Of a stretch of 47,431 nucleotides of DNA, positions 1 to 12,347 are shown piece by piece. Position numbers and translations under genes: made by a program. Position 1 is the stretch's first letter; each line of letters opens with the position of its first letter. The notes under the pieces are model-generated. The model saw only the letters and a program-made list of their open reading frames with translations, was not told where the DNA came from and made no database searches. Origin of the DNA: an uncultured Bacteroidales bacterium (GTDB lineage Bacteria; Bacteroidota; Bacteroidia; Bacteroidales; UBA932); NCBI GenBank assembly GCA_934667175.1, contig CAKULN010000022.1:1-47431 (forward strand), written 5' to 3'.

Positions 1-258
1 CCGGAGGTTTGGCAGTCGGAGCGTAGAGGAGAGCGTCAATCTTCCGGTTCCTCTCTGCCCGTAGAGGCAAGTCTTTCGGCATCGCAGCGGATGCGGAGAT
101 GACGAATGTCTTGCCGGGCGTTTGGTTCGAAAGCTTGGCTTCCGTCATTGAATATATCAGTGGACTGACGGAAGGAAGTTGGCTGACACCTCTCTGCCCG
201 TCGGGAAAGTCTTCTGGCATTGGAGCGGTAGCGGAAATGGCAGATGACTTTCCGGGTG
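1..258 (+). repeat. Dispersed structured repeat, copy A
   Basis: This is the first of four same-orientation copies (A 1-258, B 1257-1556, C 26076-26241, D 35268-35350). A and B align almost base for base over about 250 bp. The unit holds short hairpins: agagga (25-30) with tcctct (49-54), gcatc/gatgc near 80-95, and ccgtca/tgacgg around 140-170. Its second part (about 180-258) looks like a diverged duplication of the first (both contain tctgccc, then aagtctt, ggcat and a gcggaaatgg/gcggag stretch). It ends just before the transglutaminase stop codon. No protein is supported. Its function is unknown. Confidence 0.8.
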
Positions 259-265
259 TGTATAT

Positions 266-1159
266 TCATTCAACAATTATTGACGATGGTTCAGCCCAGA
301 AACGATCTGCATCTGTGGTCAAGATGCGGTCTTCGGATGGGGCTATGACTGGATTGTTGGCTGGAACCAGACAGACAAATGTGCCGGGATTGTCATTGGT
401 CTCGGCATCATAACGGTAGTTCTCGATGCTCATAAACCAGTAGAGGTTCTTGGTCCAATAGTTTGTCAGTTCATTCTCATTGACGGAGTATCCGGGAAGA
501 GAGTTGAATATTACAGGCTTTCCGTTGATGATGCGCTCTCTCATCTGCTGGAGTGAAAGGACGGTGCCGTGTTCATCGGTGGCATATTCCTTCTGATCAG
601 TGTCTATCATAACCCAGCGTTGTTCCTCAGGAAGCCATACGCTGTTTACCACGTGTGAGTCGTTGTCGTTCCTGTCAGCTGGAAGGCAACAGAGGACACG
701 GCTGTTTATACCTACGGATATGAGAAGTTCGTTCAGAAGTATGGAATGCATCCGGCAGTTGAATCCGCCGGGATTACTCTTGCTCCATTCCCAGAGGTCG
801 ATGGCGTTCTTTTTCTCCGGCCACGGGTCTGGATTGCTGTGGCTTATTCTTGAGACGATACCTGCGATTGCAACGGTCTTGTCCCAAGTGTCGGTGGCGG
901 GGATGGTGTCCAGTTGGAAATATTCAATGATGGATTGTTTCGTTTCGGCTTGGACAATAGTCTGGAAATGGTAACTGACTGTGTCTCTCAGGTAAGCGGA
1001 GTCTTTCTTCAGGAGTTCGAGATGCTCCTTGTTCTGGAGCCGGTATATTCCTGAAATCAGTTGCTCCCGGAAAACAAAACGACAAAGGAGAAGGATTATA
1101 ACCAATGCAGCCACCGTGTACAGCAACACCTTGCCTATAATTTTCAGAGTCCGTTTCAT
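266..1159 (-). CDS. Membrane-anchored transglutaminase-like protein
   Basis: This 297-aa protein has an N-terminal hydrophobic segment (residues about 8-30) that probably anchors it in the inner membrane with the rest in the periplasm. The central part matches the transglutaminase-like (papain-fold) superfamily: Cys135 in GGFNCRMHS, His169 in NDSHVVN and Asp186 in MIDTDQ form the expected Cys-His-Asp triad in the right order. Family members act as peptidases, transamidases or peptide-crosslinking enzymes; the substrate cannot be read from the sequence. The gene stands alone, has its own -7 box upstream, and is flanked by direct-repeat copies A and B, so it looks like a single-gene cargo cassette. 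The ATG at 1159 gives a complete membrane segment and fits the promoter position. Confidence 0.8.
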   Translation of the reverse strand: MKRTLKIIGKVLLYTVAALVIILLLCRFVFREQLISGIYRLQNKEHLELLKKDSAYLRDTVSYHFQTIVQAETKQSIIEYFQLDTIPATDTWDKTVAIAGIVSRISHSNPDPWPEKKNAIDLWEWSKSNPGGFNCRMHSILLNELLISVGINSRVLCCLPADRNDNDSHVVNSVWLPEEQRWVMIDTDQKEYATDEHGTVLSLQQMRERIINGKPVIFNSLPGYSVNENELTNYWTKNLYWFMSIENYRYDAETNDNPGTFVCLVPANNPVIAPSEDRILTTDADRFWAEPSSIIVE

Positions 1160-1176
1160 ATTCTTGAATTTTTGGG

Positions 1177-1184
1177 CAAAGTTA
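1177..1184 (-). promoter_or_regulatory. Promoter -7 box of the transglutaminase-like gene
   Basis: On the minus strand this reads TAACTTTG, a perfect match to the Bacteroidota -7 consensus TAnnTTTG, 17 nt upstream of the ATG. A T-rich stretch lies about 17 nt further upstream, but no clean TTTG -33 box is seen. Confidence 0.55.
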
Positions 1185-1256
1185 GTTCTTCCCTAAAAAA
1201 ACAATGATATTTCCAAGAATTTGATGACAGGATTGTCTATCTGAACATAATGTAGG

Positions 1257-1556
1257 CGACACCTCTACTGTATTACCGAGCGAAGCGAGTTTGGAAAGAC
1301 CGGAGGTTTGGCGGTCGGAGCGTAGCGGAGAGCGTCAATCTTCCGGTTCCGCTCTGCCCATTGAGGCAAGTCTTTCGGCATCGCAGCGGATGCGGAGAGG
1401 ACGGATGTCTTGCCGGGCGTTTGGTTCGGAAGCTTGGCTTCCGTCATTGAATACATCAGCGGACTGACGGTAGGAAGTCGGCTGATACCTTTCTGCCCAT
1501 TGGGAAAGTCTTCTGGCATTGGAGCGGTAGCGGAAATGGCAGATGGCTTTCGGGCG
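1257..1556 (+). repeat. Dispersed structured repeat, copy B
   Basis: This is the longest copy. It begins gacacctctact..attaccgagcgaagcgag, a start shared with copy C, and continues through the part shared with copy A. The stem agcgga (1324-1329)/tccgct (1348-1353) replaces copy A's agagga/tcctct: the C1326-G1351 pair here is A27-T52 in copy A, so both sides changed and pairing is kept. Other hairpins are ggaagc/gcttcc and ccgtca/tgacgg. The copy lies between the transglutaminase gene and the hsdS shuffling locus. Confidence 0.8.
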
Positions 1557-1562
1557 ATTGTA

Positions 1563-1610
1563 ATATTGACAAAATAAGCATGTTGCGCAATGTGCGCATA
1601 TTGTCAATAT
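1563..1610. repeat. Nested palindrome with 9-bp-period units
   Basis: The outer arms atattgacaa (1563-1572) and ttgtcaatat (1601-1610) are a perfect 10-bp inverted repeat. Inside are two TGCGCA palindromes. On the minus strand the block can be divided into 9-bp units (gatattgac, aatatgcgc, acattgcgc, aacatgctt), resembling the array inside the primase gene at 13703-13756. It may be a displaced remnant of that array or a protein-binding site. It sits directly upstream of the first silent hsdS cassette. Confidence 0.5.
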
Positions 1611-2825
1611 CGCGTATTTTGCACATATCTGAAGTATTCTGATACGTCCCATTATGGGAACGATGTGCCGTTAGAGGTGCCAGAAGGGTGGGTGTGGATT
1701 TCTGGAAAAGACTTGTTTTTACCAATGAGAAGCACCTCTCCAAGTGGTGAAAAATTTTCTTATATTGATATTGATGCCATTGATAATAAGAAAAACATAG
1801 CATACCCTAAAATCATATTGACAGAATCAGCACCAAGTCGAGCCAGCAGATACACCCAATATGGTGACACTTTATTTTCAATGGTCCGTCCATACCTTAA
1901 AAACATTGCAAAAGTTCCGACAGAACATTGTATCGCCTCTACAGGATTTTATATATGTCATCCCTATTCTGATATTAATGCGGACTTCATCTTTTATATG
2001 ATGATATCTGACTATGTCGTAGATGGTCTTAACTCATTTATTAAAGGAGATAATTCTCCGTCAATTAGTAGTAGAGACATTGATGAATGGAAATTTCCTC
2101 TTCCTCCTGTTGTCGAGCAACAACGCATTGTTGATGAAATTGAAAAATATTTCTCAATAATAAATACCATCGAAAATGAAGAAGTCGCTTTAAAAGACTC
2201 TGTCAAGAAGGCTAAATCGAAGGTATTGGAGCTGGCTTTAAGTGGCAAACTAACATCCGATACCTCCCATTATGGGAAGAATGAATGGAAGAGTGTCAGA
2301 ATTTCTGATATTTGTACGGCGATTAATGGTTTATGGACCGGTAAGAAAGAGCCTTTTGTTAAAGTAGGAGTGATTAGAAATGCAAATTTCACAAAAGACT
2401 TTAACTTGGATTATTCGAAGATTGCATTGATAGATGTCGAAGTATCGTCATTTGCAAAAAGGAGTCTTATGGCAGGGGACCTTATTGTTGAAAAATCTGG
2501 TGGCAGTGATAAATATCCTGTAGGAAGGGCGATTTTATATGAAGGTCCTGACAATGAGTATTCTTTCAGTAATTTCACAATGGTATTGCGCCCGAAAGAG
2601 GTCAACATTATGAACTCCAAGTATTTATACTATTCCCTGATGAATAGATATCTAAAAGGGGCAATGAGGACAATGCAAACACAAACGACAGGACTTCATA
2701 ATCTTATTTTGGACAAATTTATGTCTCAAACAATTGCCTTGCCACCGATAGAAGAACAAGTGCATATTGTGGAGAACATATCGCATTACTTCAGCATACT
2801 GGATTCTATATCATCGAGTTGTTGA
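1590..2825 (+). CDS. hsdS: Silent HsdS cassette 1 (two target-recognition domains, no N-terminus)
   Basis: This reading frame matches type I specificity subunits from about 1638 onward, where SDTSHYG is encoded at a recombination site. It lacks the roughly 65-residue N-terminal conserved segment present in the expressed hsdS, and no promoter is seen, so it is probably a silent donor. It contains a TRD1-type domain (GWVWISGKDLF.. to PPVVEQQRIVDEI), the central helical repeat (KAKSKVLELALSGKL), a second site, and a TRD2-type domain ending in PPIEEQVHIVENI. It points opposite to the expressed gene, so inversion at 1641/7873 or 2259/7288 would exchange both domains or TRD2 alone. The first codons (1590-1637) are probably not native hsdS. 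Its 3' end overlaps cassette 2 tail-to-tail. Confidence 0.8.
   Translation: MCAYCQYRVFCTYLKYSDTSHYGNDVPLEVPEGWVWISGKDLFLPMRSTSPSGEKFSYIDIDAIDNKKNIAYPKIILTESAPSRASRYTQYGDTLFSMVRPYLKNIAKVPTEHCIASTGFYICHPYSDINADFIFYMMISDYVVDGLNSFIKGDNSPSISSRDIDEWKFPLPPVVEQQRIVDEIEKYFSIINTIENEEVALKDSVKKAKSKVLELALSGKLTSDTSHYGKNEWKSVRISDICTAINGLWTGKKEPFVKVGVIRNANFTKDFNLDYSKIALIDVEVSSFAKRSLMAGDLIVEKSGGSDKYPVGRAILYEGPDNEYSFSNFTMVLRPKEVNIMNSKYLYYSLMNRYLKGAMRTMQTQTTGLHNLILDKFMSQTIALPPIEEQVHIVENISHYFSILDSISSSC
1641..1660 (+). repeat. hsdS recombination site, TRD1 type
   Basis: It reads gatacgtcccattatgggaa and encodes DTSHYG. It is identical to the reverse complement of the site at 7873-7892 in expressed hsdS, and has the cGTCCC variant that marks the TRD1 junction. 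Confidence 0.8.
2259..2278 (+). repeat. hsdS recombination site, TRD2 type
   Basis: It reads gatacctcccattatgggaa, the inverted counterpart of 7288-7307 in expressed hsdS. It has the cCTCCC variant that marks the TRD2 junction. Homology extends upstream through the acatccgat sequence. Confidence 0.8.
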
Positions 2826-3925
2826 AAGATGATTTTTACTATATTACAGATCTTTTTTCGTTCTCCCATTGGTGGTAGAGGAATACAGAAATCTGTGATA
2901 TAACTTGCCTTTATATTATTGATATTAGTTCCTTTCGCTAAATCTTGAATATGAGACCTGTAGAGTGTGCTTTCGAATATGAGTCTTAAATATTGTGATA
3001 TAGATGAATCTATCGGACGTACGATTCTTAAAAATGCTCCTATTTGAGCATTTGGAATGTCTTGTTCAATATATCCGGCTTTTCCAATAAGATCAAAACT
3101 TCCTGTTGATGCCACGATTATAATGTCTCCTTTCATAAGAGAACACTCCTTGTTGCGCAATGAAGTTGAAATATACACATCATTATCAAGTAGGAGAACT
3201 TTTCCATATTGAATATTTCCTCCTCTCAGAATCCTAATGCCATCAGGTTTGACATCATTCTTTGAATAACTTGTACCTGATATTAGACGACAAATGTCTC
3301 CTAACCTTACTTTTTCCCATCCATCCGGCAACTGCGGATAATGGGAGGTATCGGATGTTAGTTTGCCTGACAACGCAAGATCTAAAATCTTGGATTTGGC
3401 TTTCTGGATGGCTTCTTTCAGATCGCATTCATCTTGCTCAAGAGTGTCCACCAAAGCAAAGCATCGTTCTATTTCTTCAGCGATGCGTTTTTGCTCATTT
3501 ATCGGCGGTACAGGAACAATCAGATCAGTGAATATTTCTTTATTCACTCGTTGTTGTCCTACAACGCCTTTGAAATATTTAGTTCCTTCCGATATATACC
3601 ACCCCGATTTGAACAGATATAGATAGAATTTAGAATAAACGCCAAGACTTCTAAGTATAGTCAGTTCAGTTGTGCCGGCACCATTGCCATTCGGTAGTTT
3701 TTCGAAAATGACGGATTTAAGATTTTCAAAACACGGTGAAATCTTAGCTATGCCAATATCTCCATTTTGAAACTGAGAAAATCCTTTTTTGACTTGTCCC
3801 CAATTTCGAATCTCAAAATAATGCCGTCCAGAAAATCCATCTTCAACCAATGACATGGGGATAAAACCACACAATGATTCATCTGCAAGTTTATTCTTGG
3901 GATTAAGTATAAATAAATCAGACAT
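2786..3925 (-). CDS. hsdS: Silent HsdS cassette 2 (two target-recognition domains, no N-terminus)
   Basis: This 379-aa type I specificity subunit lacks the N-terminal conserved segment. The frame stays open upstream through the recombination site at 3954-3973 (encoding SHYGNIPNGW), so the cassette really begins there. It has a TRD1-type domain, central helices (KAKSKILDLALSGKL), the TRD2-type site at 3333-3352, and a second TRD ending near PLPPMGERKKI. It points the same way as the expressed gene. It therefore cannot swap by a single inversion with it, but could after a prior flip of the region. It is probably silent, because no promoter is seen. It overlaps cassette 1 by 40 bp tail-to-tail. 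Confidence 0.8.
   Translation of the reverse strand: MSDLFILNPKNKLADESLCGFIPMSLVEDGFSGRHYFEIRNWGQVKKGFSQFQNGDIGIAKISPCFENLKSVIFEKLPNGNGAGTTELTILRSLGVYSKFYLYLFKSGWYISEGTKYFKGVVGQQRVNKEIFTDLIVPVPPINEQKRIAEEIERCFALVDTLEQDECDLKEAIQKAKSKILDLALSGKLTSDTSHYPQLPDGWEKVRLGDICRLISGTSYSKNDVKPDGIRILRGGNIQYGKVLLLDNDVYISTSLRNKECSLMKGDIIIVASTGSFDLIGKAGYIEQDIPNAQIGAFLRIVRPIDSSISQYLRLIFESTLYRSHIQDLAKGTNINNIKASYITDFCIPLPPMGERKKICNIVKIIFQQLDDIESSMLK
3333..3352 (-). repeat. hsdS recombination site, TRD2 type (CCGCA variant)
   Basis: On the minus strand it reads gatacctcccattatccgca. The last five bases differ from the other TRD2 sites but match 6329-6348 exactly, and the match continues on both sides (encoding SDTSHYPQLPDGWE in both). 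Confidence 0.75.
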
Positions 3926-3953
3926 AGGTGTCTCGCTCCACCCATTTGGAATA

Positions 3954-3973
3954 TTCCCATAATGGGACTTATG
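3954..3973 (-). repeat. hsdS recombination site, TRD1 type (diverged)
   Basis: On the minus strand it reads cataagtcccattatgggaa. It keeps the tcccattatgggaa core but differs at the left side from the TRD1 sites at 1641 and 7873. It stands directly upstream of silent cassette 2. Confidence 0.65.
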
Positions 3974-4014
3974 GGGACTATTATATTACCATAGTTATTA
4001 AACATTAAGCTATT

Positions 4015-4818
4015 ATGGTAAACAAATTCAAACAGAGCCTTGAGAAGTCGGACTTGTCGGGCAACACTGTGGAGTCCTATGTCTGGACTGCCAATCATTT
4101 CATCACCAACTATGGAGAGTTCAACAAGGAGAATCTTCTTGCCTACAAGGGATTTCTTGTTGAACACTTCAAGCCGCAGACGGTGAACCTGCGGTTGCAG
4201 GGAATCAACAAGTATTTGGAGTTCATTCACAAGGACAGACTGAAACTTAAATTCATCAAGGTCCAACAGAAGAATTTTCTGGAGAATGTAATCAGCGATG
4301 CCGACTATAAGTTCTTGAAATCAAAACTGAAAAAGGACGGCTTTACAGAATGGTATTTCGTGGTTTGGTTTATGACAGCGACAGGTGCGCGTGTCAGCGA
4401 ACTGCTTCAGATAAAGGTTGAGGATGTTATGGCTGGGCATCTGGACCTGTATAGCAAAGGCGGAAAAGTTCGTCGGTTGTATATTCCTAAAAACCTTCGA
4501 ACTGAGGCGATTAATTGGATCAACAAGGAGAATAAGACTTCTGGTTATCTCTTCCTCAACAGGTTCGGGAATAGAATAACTGCACGTGGCATAGCTATGC
4601 AGCTTAAACATTTCGCAGACAAGTACGGCATAAACAAGAAAGTGGTCTATCCTCATTCTTTCCGCCACCGGTTCGCAAAGAACTTCCTCGAACGATTCAA
4701 CGACATTTCCCTCCTCGCCGACCTTATGGGACACGAAAGTATCGAGACGACGCGAATCTATCTTCGCAGAACTGCAAGTGAACAGCAACAGATAATTGAT
4801 AAAGTCGTTAACTGGTAG
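4015..4818 (+). CDS. Tyrosine recombinase of the hsdS shuffling locus
   Basis: This 267-aa tyrosine site-specific recombinase has a SAM-like core-binding domain (residues about 3-80) and a catalytic domain with Arg126 (GARVSEL), His214 and Arg217 (HSFRH), His240 (MGHES) and nucleophile Tyr249 (RIYLRR). It is shorter than the island integrases because it lacks an arm-binding domain, as is usual for invertases of hsdS genes in Bacteroides and Mycoplasma. Its position between silent cassettes and seven copies of the tcccattat repeat implies that it inverts DNA there to exchange HsdS recognition domains. A hairpin terminator follows. The ATG at 4015 is the first start after the 3954 site. Confidence 0.9.
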   Translation: MVNKFKQSLEKSDLSGNTVESYVWTANHFITNYGEFNKENLLAYKGFLVEHFKPQTVNLRLQGINKYLEFIHKDRLKLKFIKVQQKNFLENVISDADYKFLKSKLKKDGFTEWYFVVWFMTATGARVSELLQIKVEDVMAGHLDLYSKGGKVRRLYIPKNLRTEAINWINKENKTSGYLFLNRFGNRITARGIAMQLKHFADKYGINKKVVYPHSFRHRFAKNFLERFNDISLLADLMGHESIETTRIYLRRTASEQQQIIDKVVNW

Positions 4819-4825
4819 TAACAGT

Positions 4826-4861
4826 AAAACCGCTGCCGGAGGGTTTTCCGATAGCGGTTTT
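4826..4861 (+). terminator. Intrinsic terminator after the recombinase gene
   Basis: The arms aaaaccgct (4826-4834) and agcggtttt (4853-4861) pair perfectly, and the second arm ends in a T run. It lies 7 nt after the recombinase stop codon. Confidence 0.75.
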
Positions 4862-4884
4862 CATTGTATTGAGTGTTACTCTAA

Positions 4885-4917
4885 AGGCAAAAAATAACCG
4901 CATTTACGGTAATGCGG
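4885..4917 (-). terminator. Intrinsic terminator for the DUF3800 gene pair
   Basis: On the minus strand ccgcat and atgcgg (4898-4903/4912-4917) form a stem followed by ttattttttgcc. It lies 65 nt downstream of the minus-strand gene ending at 4983. Confidence 0.6.
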
Positions 4918-4982
4918 CCAACCAAGTCCTTCGTTCTTCGAGCGATGACGATGCAAATATAAGAATCTTTTTCGGATATTTC

Positions 4983-5525
4983 CTACTCTTTTATCCTATT
5001 TATGTATTTTCTTTGATAATAAGGCTGGTTTTCTGCGTCTACACAAAAGCCAGTTATCAATGCATAGTCAGGGGAAATGTATTCGACAACAACTATATAC
5101 TGTTTCTGTCTGTACCAGAAATAATCCCGGATAGAACCATCATTTTCGATGTTTCTGAAACGTGTTATCCTTCTGTCCTGCCAATGTTCCAATATCGGCT
5201 TTATCCAATGGACACGGTTGGCTCTTTCTGGTCGAAACTCACGTATAGATGATGCCGTCTTCCAGTTTGATGATTTTACGCTTCTTGTGATAATATGAAC
5301 GAATTTTTCATAGAACAATTCATAATCAACAGGAAGCCTATCCTTGTTGCTTCCACGATACTTATATGGCTTGACTTTGAGTTTTTCGCCGTCAATCGTA
5401 ACCCCATCCGTGAAAAAGTCTTTTTCAAAAATATCGTGCAGAATCTTTACTTTGTCAATATCACTTACAGACAAGCCGTTTGTGAAGTAGGGCTCAAGCG
5501 TGCTCAACAAATCTTCTCCTGTCAT
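4983..5525 (-). CDS. Small protein coupled to the DUF3800 gene
   Basis: I do not recognise this 180-aa soluble protein with certainty. Its second half (WIKPILEHWQDRRITRF, then DYFWYRQKQYIVVVEY) has the look of small RNase-like or toxin-like folds with conserved His/Arg followed by beta strands, but this is only a resemblance. The start codon overlaps the stop of the upstream DUF3800 gene (ATGA type, 4 bp), so the two are translationally coupled and probably work together. The pair lies inside the invertible hsdS locus and ends in its own terminator, so its orientation would flip in a full-length inversion. Confidence 0.7.
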   Translation of the reverse strand: MTGEDLLSTLEPYFTNGLSVSDIDKVKILHDIFEKDFFTDGVTIDGEKLKVKPYKYRGSNKDRLPVDYELFYEKFVHIITRSVKSSNWKTASSIREFRPERANRVHWIKPILEHWQDRRITRFRNIENDGSIRDYFWYRQKQYIVVVEYISPDYALITGFCVDAENQPYYQRKYINRIKE

Positions 5526-6235
5526 TTCTTTCGTGGTTGATGATTAAAAATGTTGAACTTGCTTTCATATGGCACCGTGCCTTCATCTAAAGTATAGCCG
5601 GATTTGCACTCCAAATATTTGACGAGTTCCACTTTCGCCGGACTTGCATCATCCACAGAATCCAAGTGACGTGCTTTATATGTAATGGCTCCAATAAACA
5701 AGTCTGTGAGCTGAATGAACTGCGACTCGTGAGAGCGGATGTGTTGGAAATGTGTGAATGGAGACTTCCCGTGAAATTGATTGGCAAAAACCTGAGTTAT
5801 TTTATCAAGTTTCTTGCGTCCTTTTGTGTCCTTGATGTCAAGGAATACCTTGTACTCAAAATCCGAGGTATAGTTATACGCATAAGGGTTGTACAAAAGA
5901 TAATATATCAATTTGTAGTAGAAGTTGTCGTGTTCGCCATTGTTGAATGACTGGTTGTCCAAACGATCCTTATATGTCACAAGTACGCATCTGAATCCCA
6001 TTTCCGAGGCAAAGAAATAATCTATCAGTTCCTTATACATCTCAACGTGAGTGTTGCTGATAGTATTCCATTTCACCTCGTGAAGTATGCCGTATTTTTG
6101 CTTAATGCTTTTAATATCTTCTTTGTACTGTTGATATCTGTCTTCTGGGACACAAATAGCCCCGACGCACATCACAGGCGACCTGTCGTGTTCCAGATGG
6201 CAACTCTCATCGACAAAAAATGAATATTGCTCCAT
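5522..6235 (-). CDS. DUF3800 domain protein (predicted RNase H-like nuclease)
   Basis: The protein of about 237 aa matches DUF3800: an N-terminal strand with an acidic residue (YSFFVDES), a second acidic strand region (YKVFLDIKDTKGRKKLDKI) and a C-terminal LTDLFIGAI helix with the late Asp. The family has a predicted RNase H-like metal-dependent nuclease fold and is common in phage and defence islands; its substrate is not established. I chose the ATG at 6235 (MEQYSFF) over an upstream TTG. It is coupled by a 4-bp overlap to the 180-aa gene downstream. Confidence 0.8.
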   Translation of the reverse strand: MEQYSFFVDESCHLEHDRSPVMCVGAICVPEDRYQQYKEDIKSIKQKYGILHEVKWNTISNTHVEMYKELIDYFFASEMGFRCVLVTYKDRLDNQSFNNGEHDNFYYKLIYYLLYNPYAYNYTSDFEYKVFLDIKDTKGRKKLDKITQVFANQFHGKSPFTHFQHIRSHESQFIQLTDLFIGAITYKARHLDSVDDASPAKVELVKYLECKSGYTLDEGTVPYESKFNIFNHQPRKK

Positions 6236-6328
6236 ATTCCCAAACAATTCTTATTAGCATCGGTAAAGATACTGATTTTTTATCGATGATGCCACAATCT
6301 TGTTTTTATCATCTCATAGAAAGAATCC

Positions 6329-6348
6329 GATACCTCCCATTATCCGCA
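6329..6348 (+). repeat. hsdS recombination site, TRD2 type (CCGCA variant)
   Basis: It reads gatacctcccattatccgca, inverted relative to 7288-7307 and to 3333-3352. Inversion between this site and 7288 would replace the expressed TRD2 with the half-cassette that follows. Confidence 0.8.
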
Positions 6349-6349
6349 G

Positions 6350-6820
6350 TTGCCGGATGGATGGGAATATAAACAACTGGATGAGGTGCTTGACTATGAG
6401 CAGCCGCAAAAATATATCGTTGAATCTACCGATTATTCCGATGATTATACAATGCCGGTGCTGACAGCTGGGAAATCTTTCATTATCGGCCATACGAATG
6501 AACGGACTGGAATATGCACAGATGTTCCCGTTATTATATTCGATGATTTTACAACAGACTCAAAATTCGTTAACTTCCCATTTAAGGTAAAGTCATCGGC
6601 AATGAAGATCCTTCATCCTAAAGTGGATATAAATCTCAAGTATATTGCATACTTCATGTCCACTACCAGACTTGTTGGCACTACTCATAAGAGATATTGG
6701 ATATCAGAATATTCCAAGATAAAAATACCTGTTCCTCCTAAAGAAGAACAGGATAAGATAGTTTTCTTAATTGAAAAATTTTACTCTTTGATGGACAGTA
6801 TTTTCGTAGATCAATTATAG
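6350..6820 (+). CDS. hsdS: Silent HsdS half-cassette 3 (single TRD2)
   Basis: This 156-aa fragment is equivalent to the C-terminal recognition domain of HsdS: it begins LPDGWEYKQLDEVL, continues through the TRD, and ends with the conserved helix motif PPKEEQDKIVFLIEKF. The frame is open upstream through the site at 6329 (SDTSHYPQ). It lacks TRD1, a promoter and a good start codon, so it is most likely a donor that becomes expressed when the roughly 1-kb segment 6329-7307 inverts. It ends 1 bp from the stop of expressed hsdS (tail-to-tail), the geometry needed for an in-frame swap. Confidence 0.8.
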   Translation: MPDGWEYKQLDEVLDYEQPQKYIVESTDYSDDYTMPVLTAGKSFIIGHTNERTGICTDVPVIIFDDFTTDSKFVNFPFKVKSSAMKILHPKVDINLKYIAYFMSTTRLVGTTHKRYWISEYSKIKIPVPPKEEQDKIVFLIEKFYSLMDSIFVDQL

Positions 6821-6821
6821 A

Positions 6822-8065
6822 TCATCCTACGATTGAATCCAAAACGCAGAAATAATCCTTTACGGTTTGGGCTATTTCGCATTGTTCATTGTATGAAAAA
6901 GGCGGCACGACAATTTCTTTGAACATCTTCTTGTTTAGATGGGGAATTGCCGAGCCGACTTTGTTCTCTCGGAGCGATTTCCTATTACTCTGTATAAGCA
7001 ATAGTATAAACTCTTTACAATACTTTGCATCAATGTCCAATATCTTGAATGTCGAACCTTGATAGCCATCAACCGGTGTCGTAAACACCTCTCCGGAGTT
7101 TTCTCCATCAACAAGAATCATAAGGCTTCCAGCCGGGACAAATCTCCCCGAATGTAGCATATCTCCGGACTTCGTTCCACGTAAATATTTCACGTCTAGA
7201 TTTGTGTAATCCTTTCCAGCGATTTTCTCTCCATCACAAAGTTTACAGACATCTCCAAGTGCAGCTCCCGAAAAGGTTTCTTCATTCTTCCCATAATGGG
7301 AGGTATCGGACGTTAGACGACCAGATAGAGCAAGGTCAAGAATCTTGGATTTGGCTTTCTGGATTGTTACATCCAAGCTTGATTTCTCTGCATCAATTAT
7401 ATCAATCTGACTATGCCAAGTCTCTATCATCGCAATAATGCGTTGCTGTTCATTTAGTGGAGGTAATGCAATTGGAATCTTATTCAAATTATCTTGTGAG
7501 AGTTTGGGCTGTGCCGATCCTGTTATATAATCGTCTAATGCCATTGTATTGATAACAAAAGCCACATAATCAAGAATCGCTTTGTTTGTGGAATCTAATA
7601 CGTGAGCATGGTTGTTGACCCAGAACCTACCTTCTGCAATTATGGCATTATCCTTACTTCTTGACAAAAGATTTGCTCCATCTTCCCCAATTAACAAAAA
7701 TTTATCATCGAACAAGTAGCTATCCACCAAATCTATCACGCCAGCTGCACCATAATAGTCATATTTCTTATCTTGTTGTTTATTGCGTATATCTAAAGAC
7801 ACCGGTTTTCGTTCTCCGTCTCTATTAATTAGAAGTTCGCCAATGGTAGTCCATACCCATCCTGTAGGGATATTCCCATAATGGGACGTATCAGAAGAGG
7901 CGGACTTCTTCTGACGCTTGATCTTTCCTTCTTTTATGAGCTGTTCTTTTTCGGCTTTGATTCTTTCGAGGAGAACGGATGCTGGCTCATCATTGGGATC
8001 CTGCGGAACGAGTTTTCCGTGTATGGCAAGGTCAAGTATTTTCTGACGAAGTTTCTTTGTATCCA

Positions 8066-8066
<1 letters not shown>
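6822..8066 (-). CDS. hsdS: Expressed type I RM specificity subunit HsdS
   Basis: This full-length 414-aa HsdS determines the DNA sequence recognised by the HsdRMS complex. It has an N-terminal conserved helical segment (LRQKILDLAIHGKL, residues about 5-60), the TRD1 site at 7873-7892, TRD1, the conserved PPLNEQQRIIAMIE helix and central repeat KAKSKILDLALSGRL, the TRD2 site at 7288-7307, TRD2, and the C-terminal NEQCEIAQTV helix. It is the only copy with the N-terminus and the only one linked to hsdM, which it touches (start at the hsdM stop). With three silent donors, up to 3 TRD1 x 4 TRD2 combinations are possible in principle. Confidence 0.9.
7288..7307 (-). repeat. hsdS recombination site, TRD2 type, in expressed gene
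   Basis: On the minus strand it reads gatacctcccattatgggaa and encodes SDTSHYGKN at the start of TRD2. It is inverted relative to 2259-2278 and 6329-6348. Confidence 0.8.
7873..7892 (-). repeat. hsdS recombination site, TRD1 type, in expressed gene
   Basis: On the minus strand it reads gatacgtcccattatgggaa and encodes SDTSHYGNI at the junction between the N-terminal segment and TRD1. It is inverted relative to 1641-1660; recombination between them would flip about 6.2 kb. Confidence 0.8.
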
Positions 8067-12212
<4,146 letters not shown>

Positions 12213-12347
12213 TATTACTAAGACTTCTTATAATGCAATATTATCAGAAGTTGAATGGCAAAAGAATACCTTTCCCTCCATTCAATCAGTTCTGATGTAT
12301 TTGCTTAATTTCTTGCTTTACGCAAAGATAGTCATTTTTAGTATAAT

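Noticed and set aside
1..1560. Repeats A and B as coding sequence or an insertion sequence
   Set aside because: No transposase, no terminal inverted repeats and no target duplication; overlapping frames lack domains.
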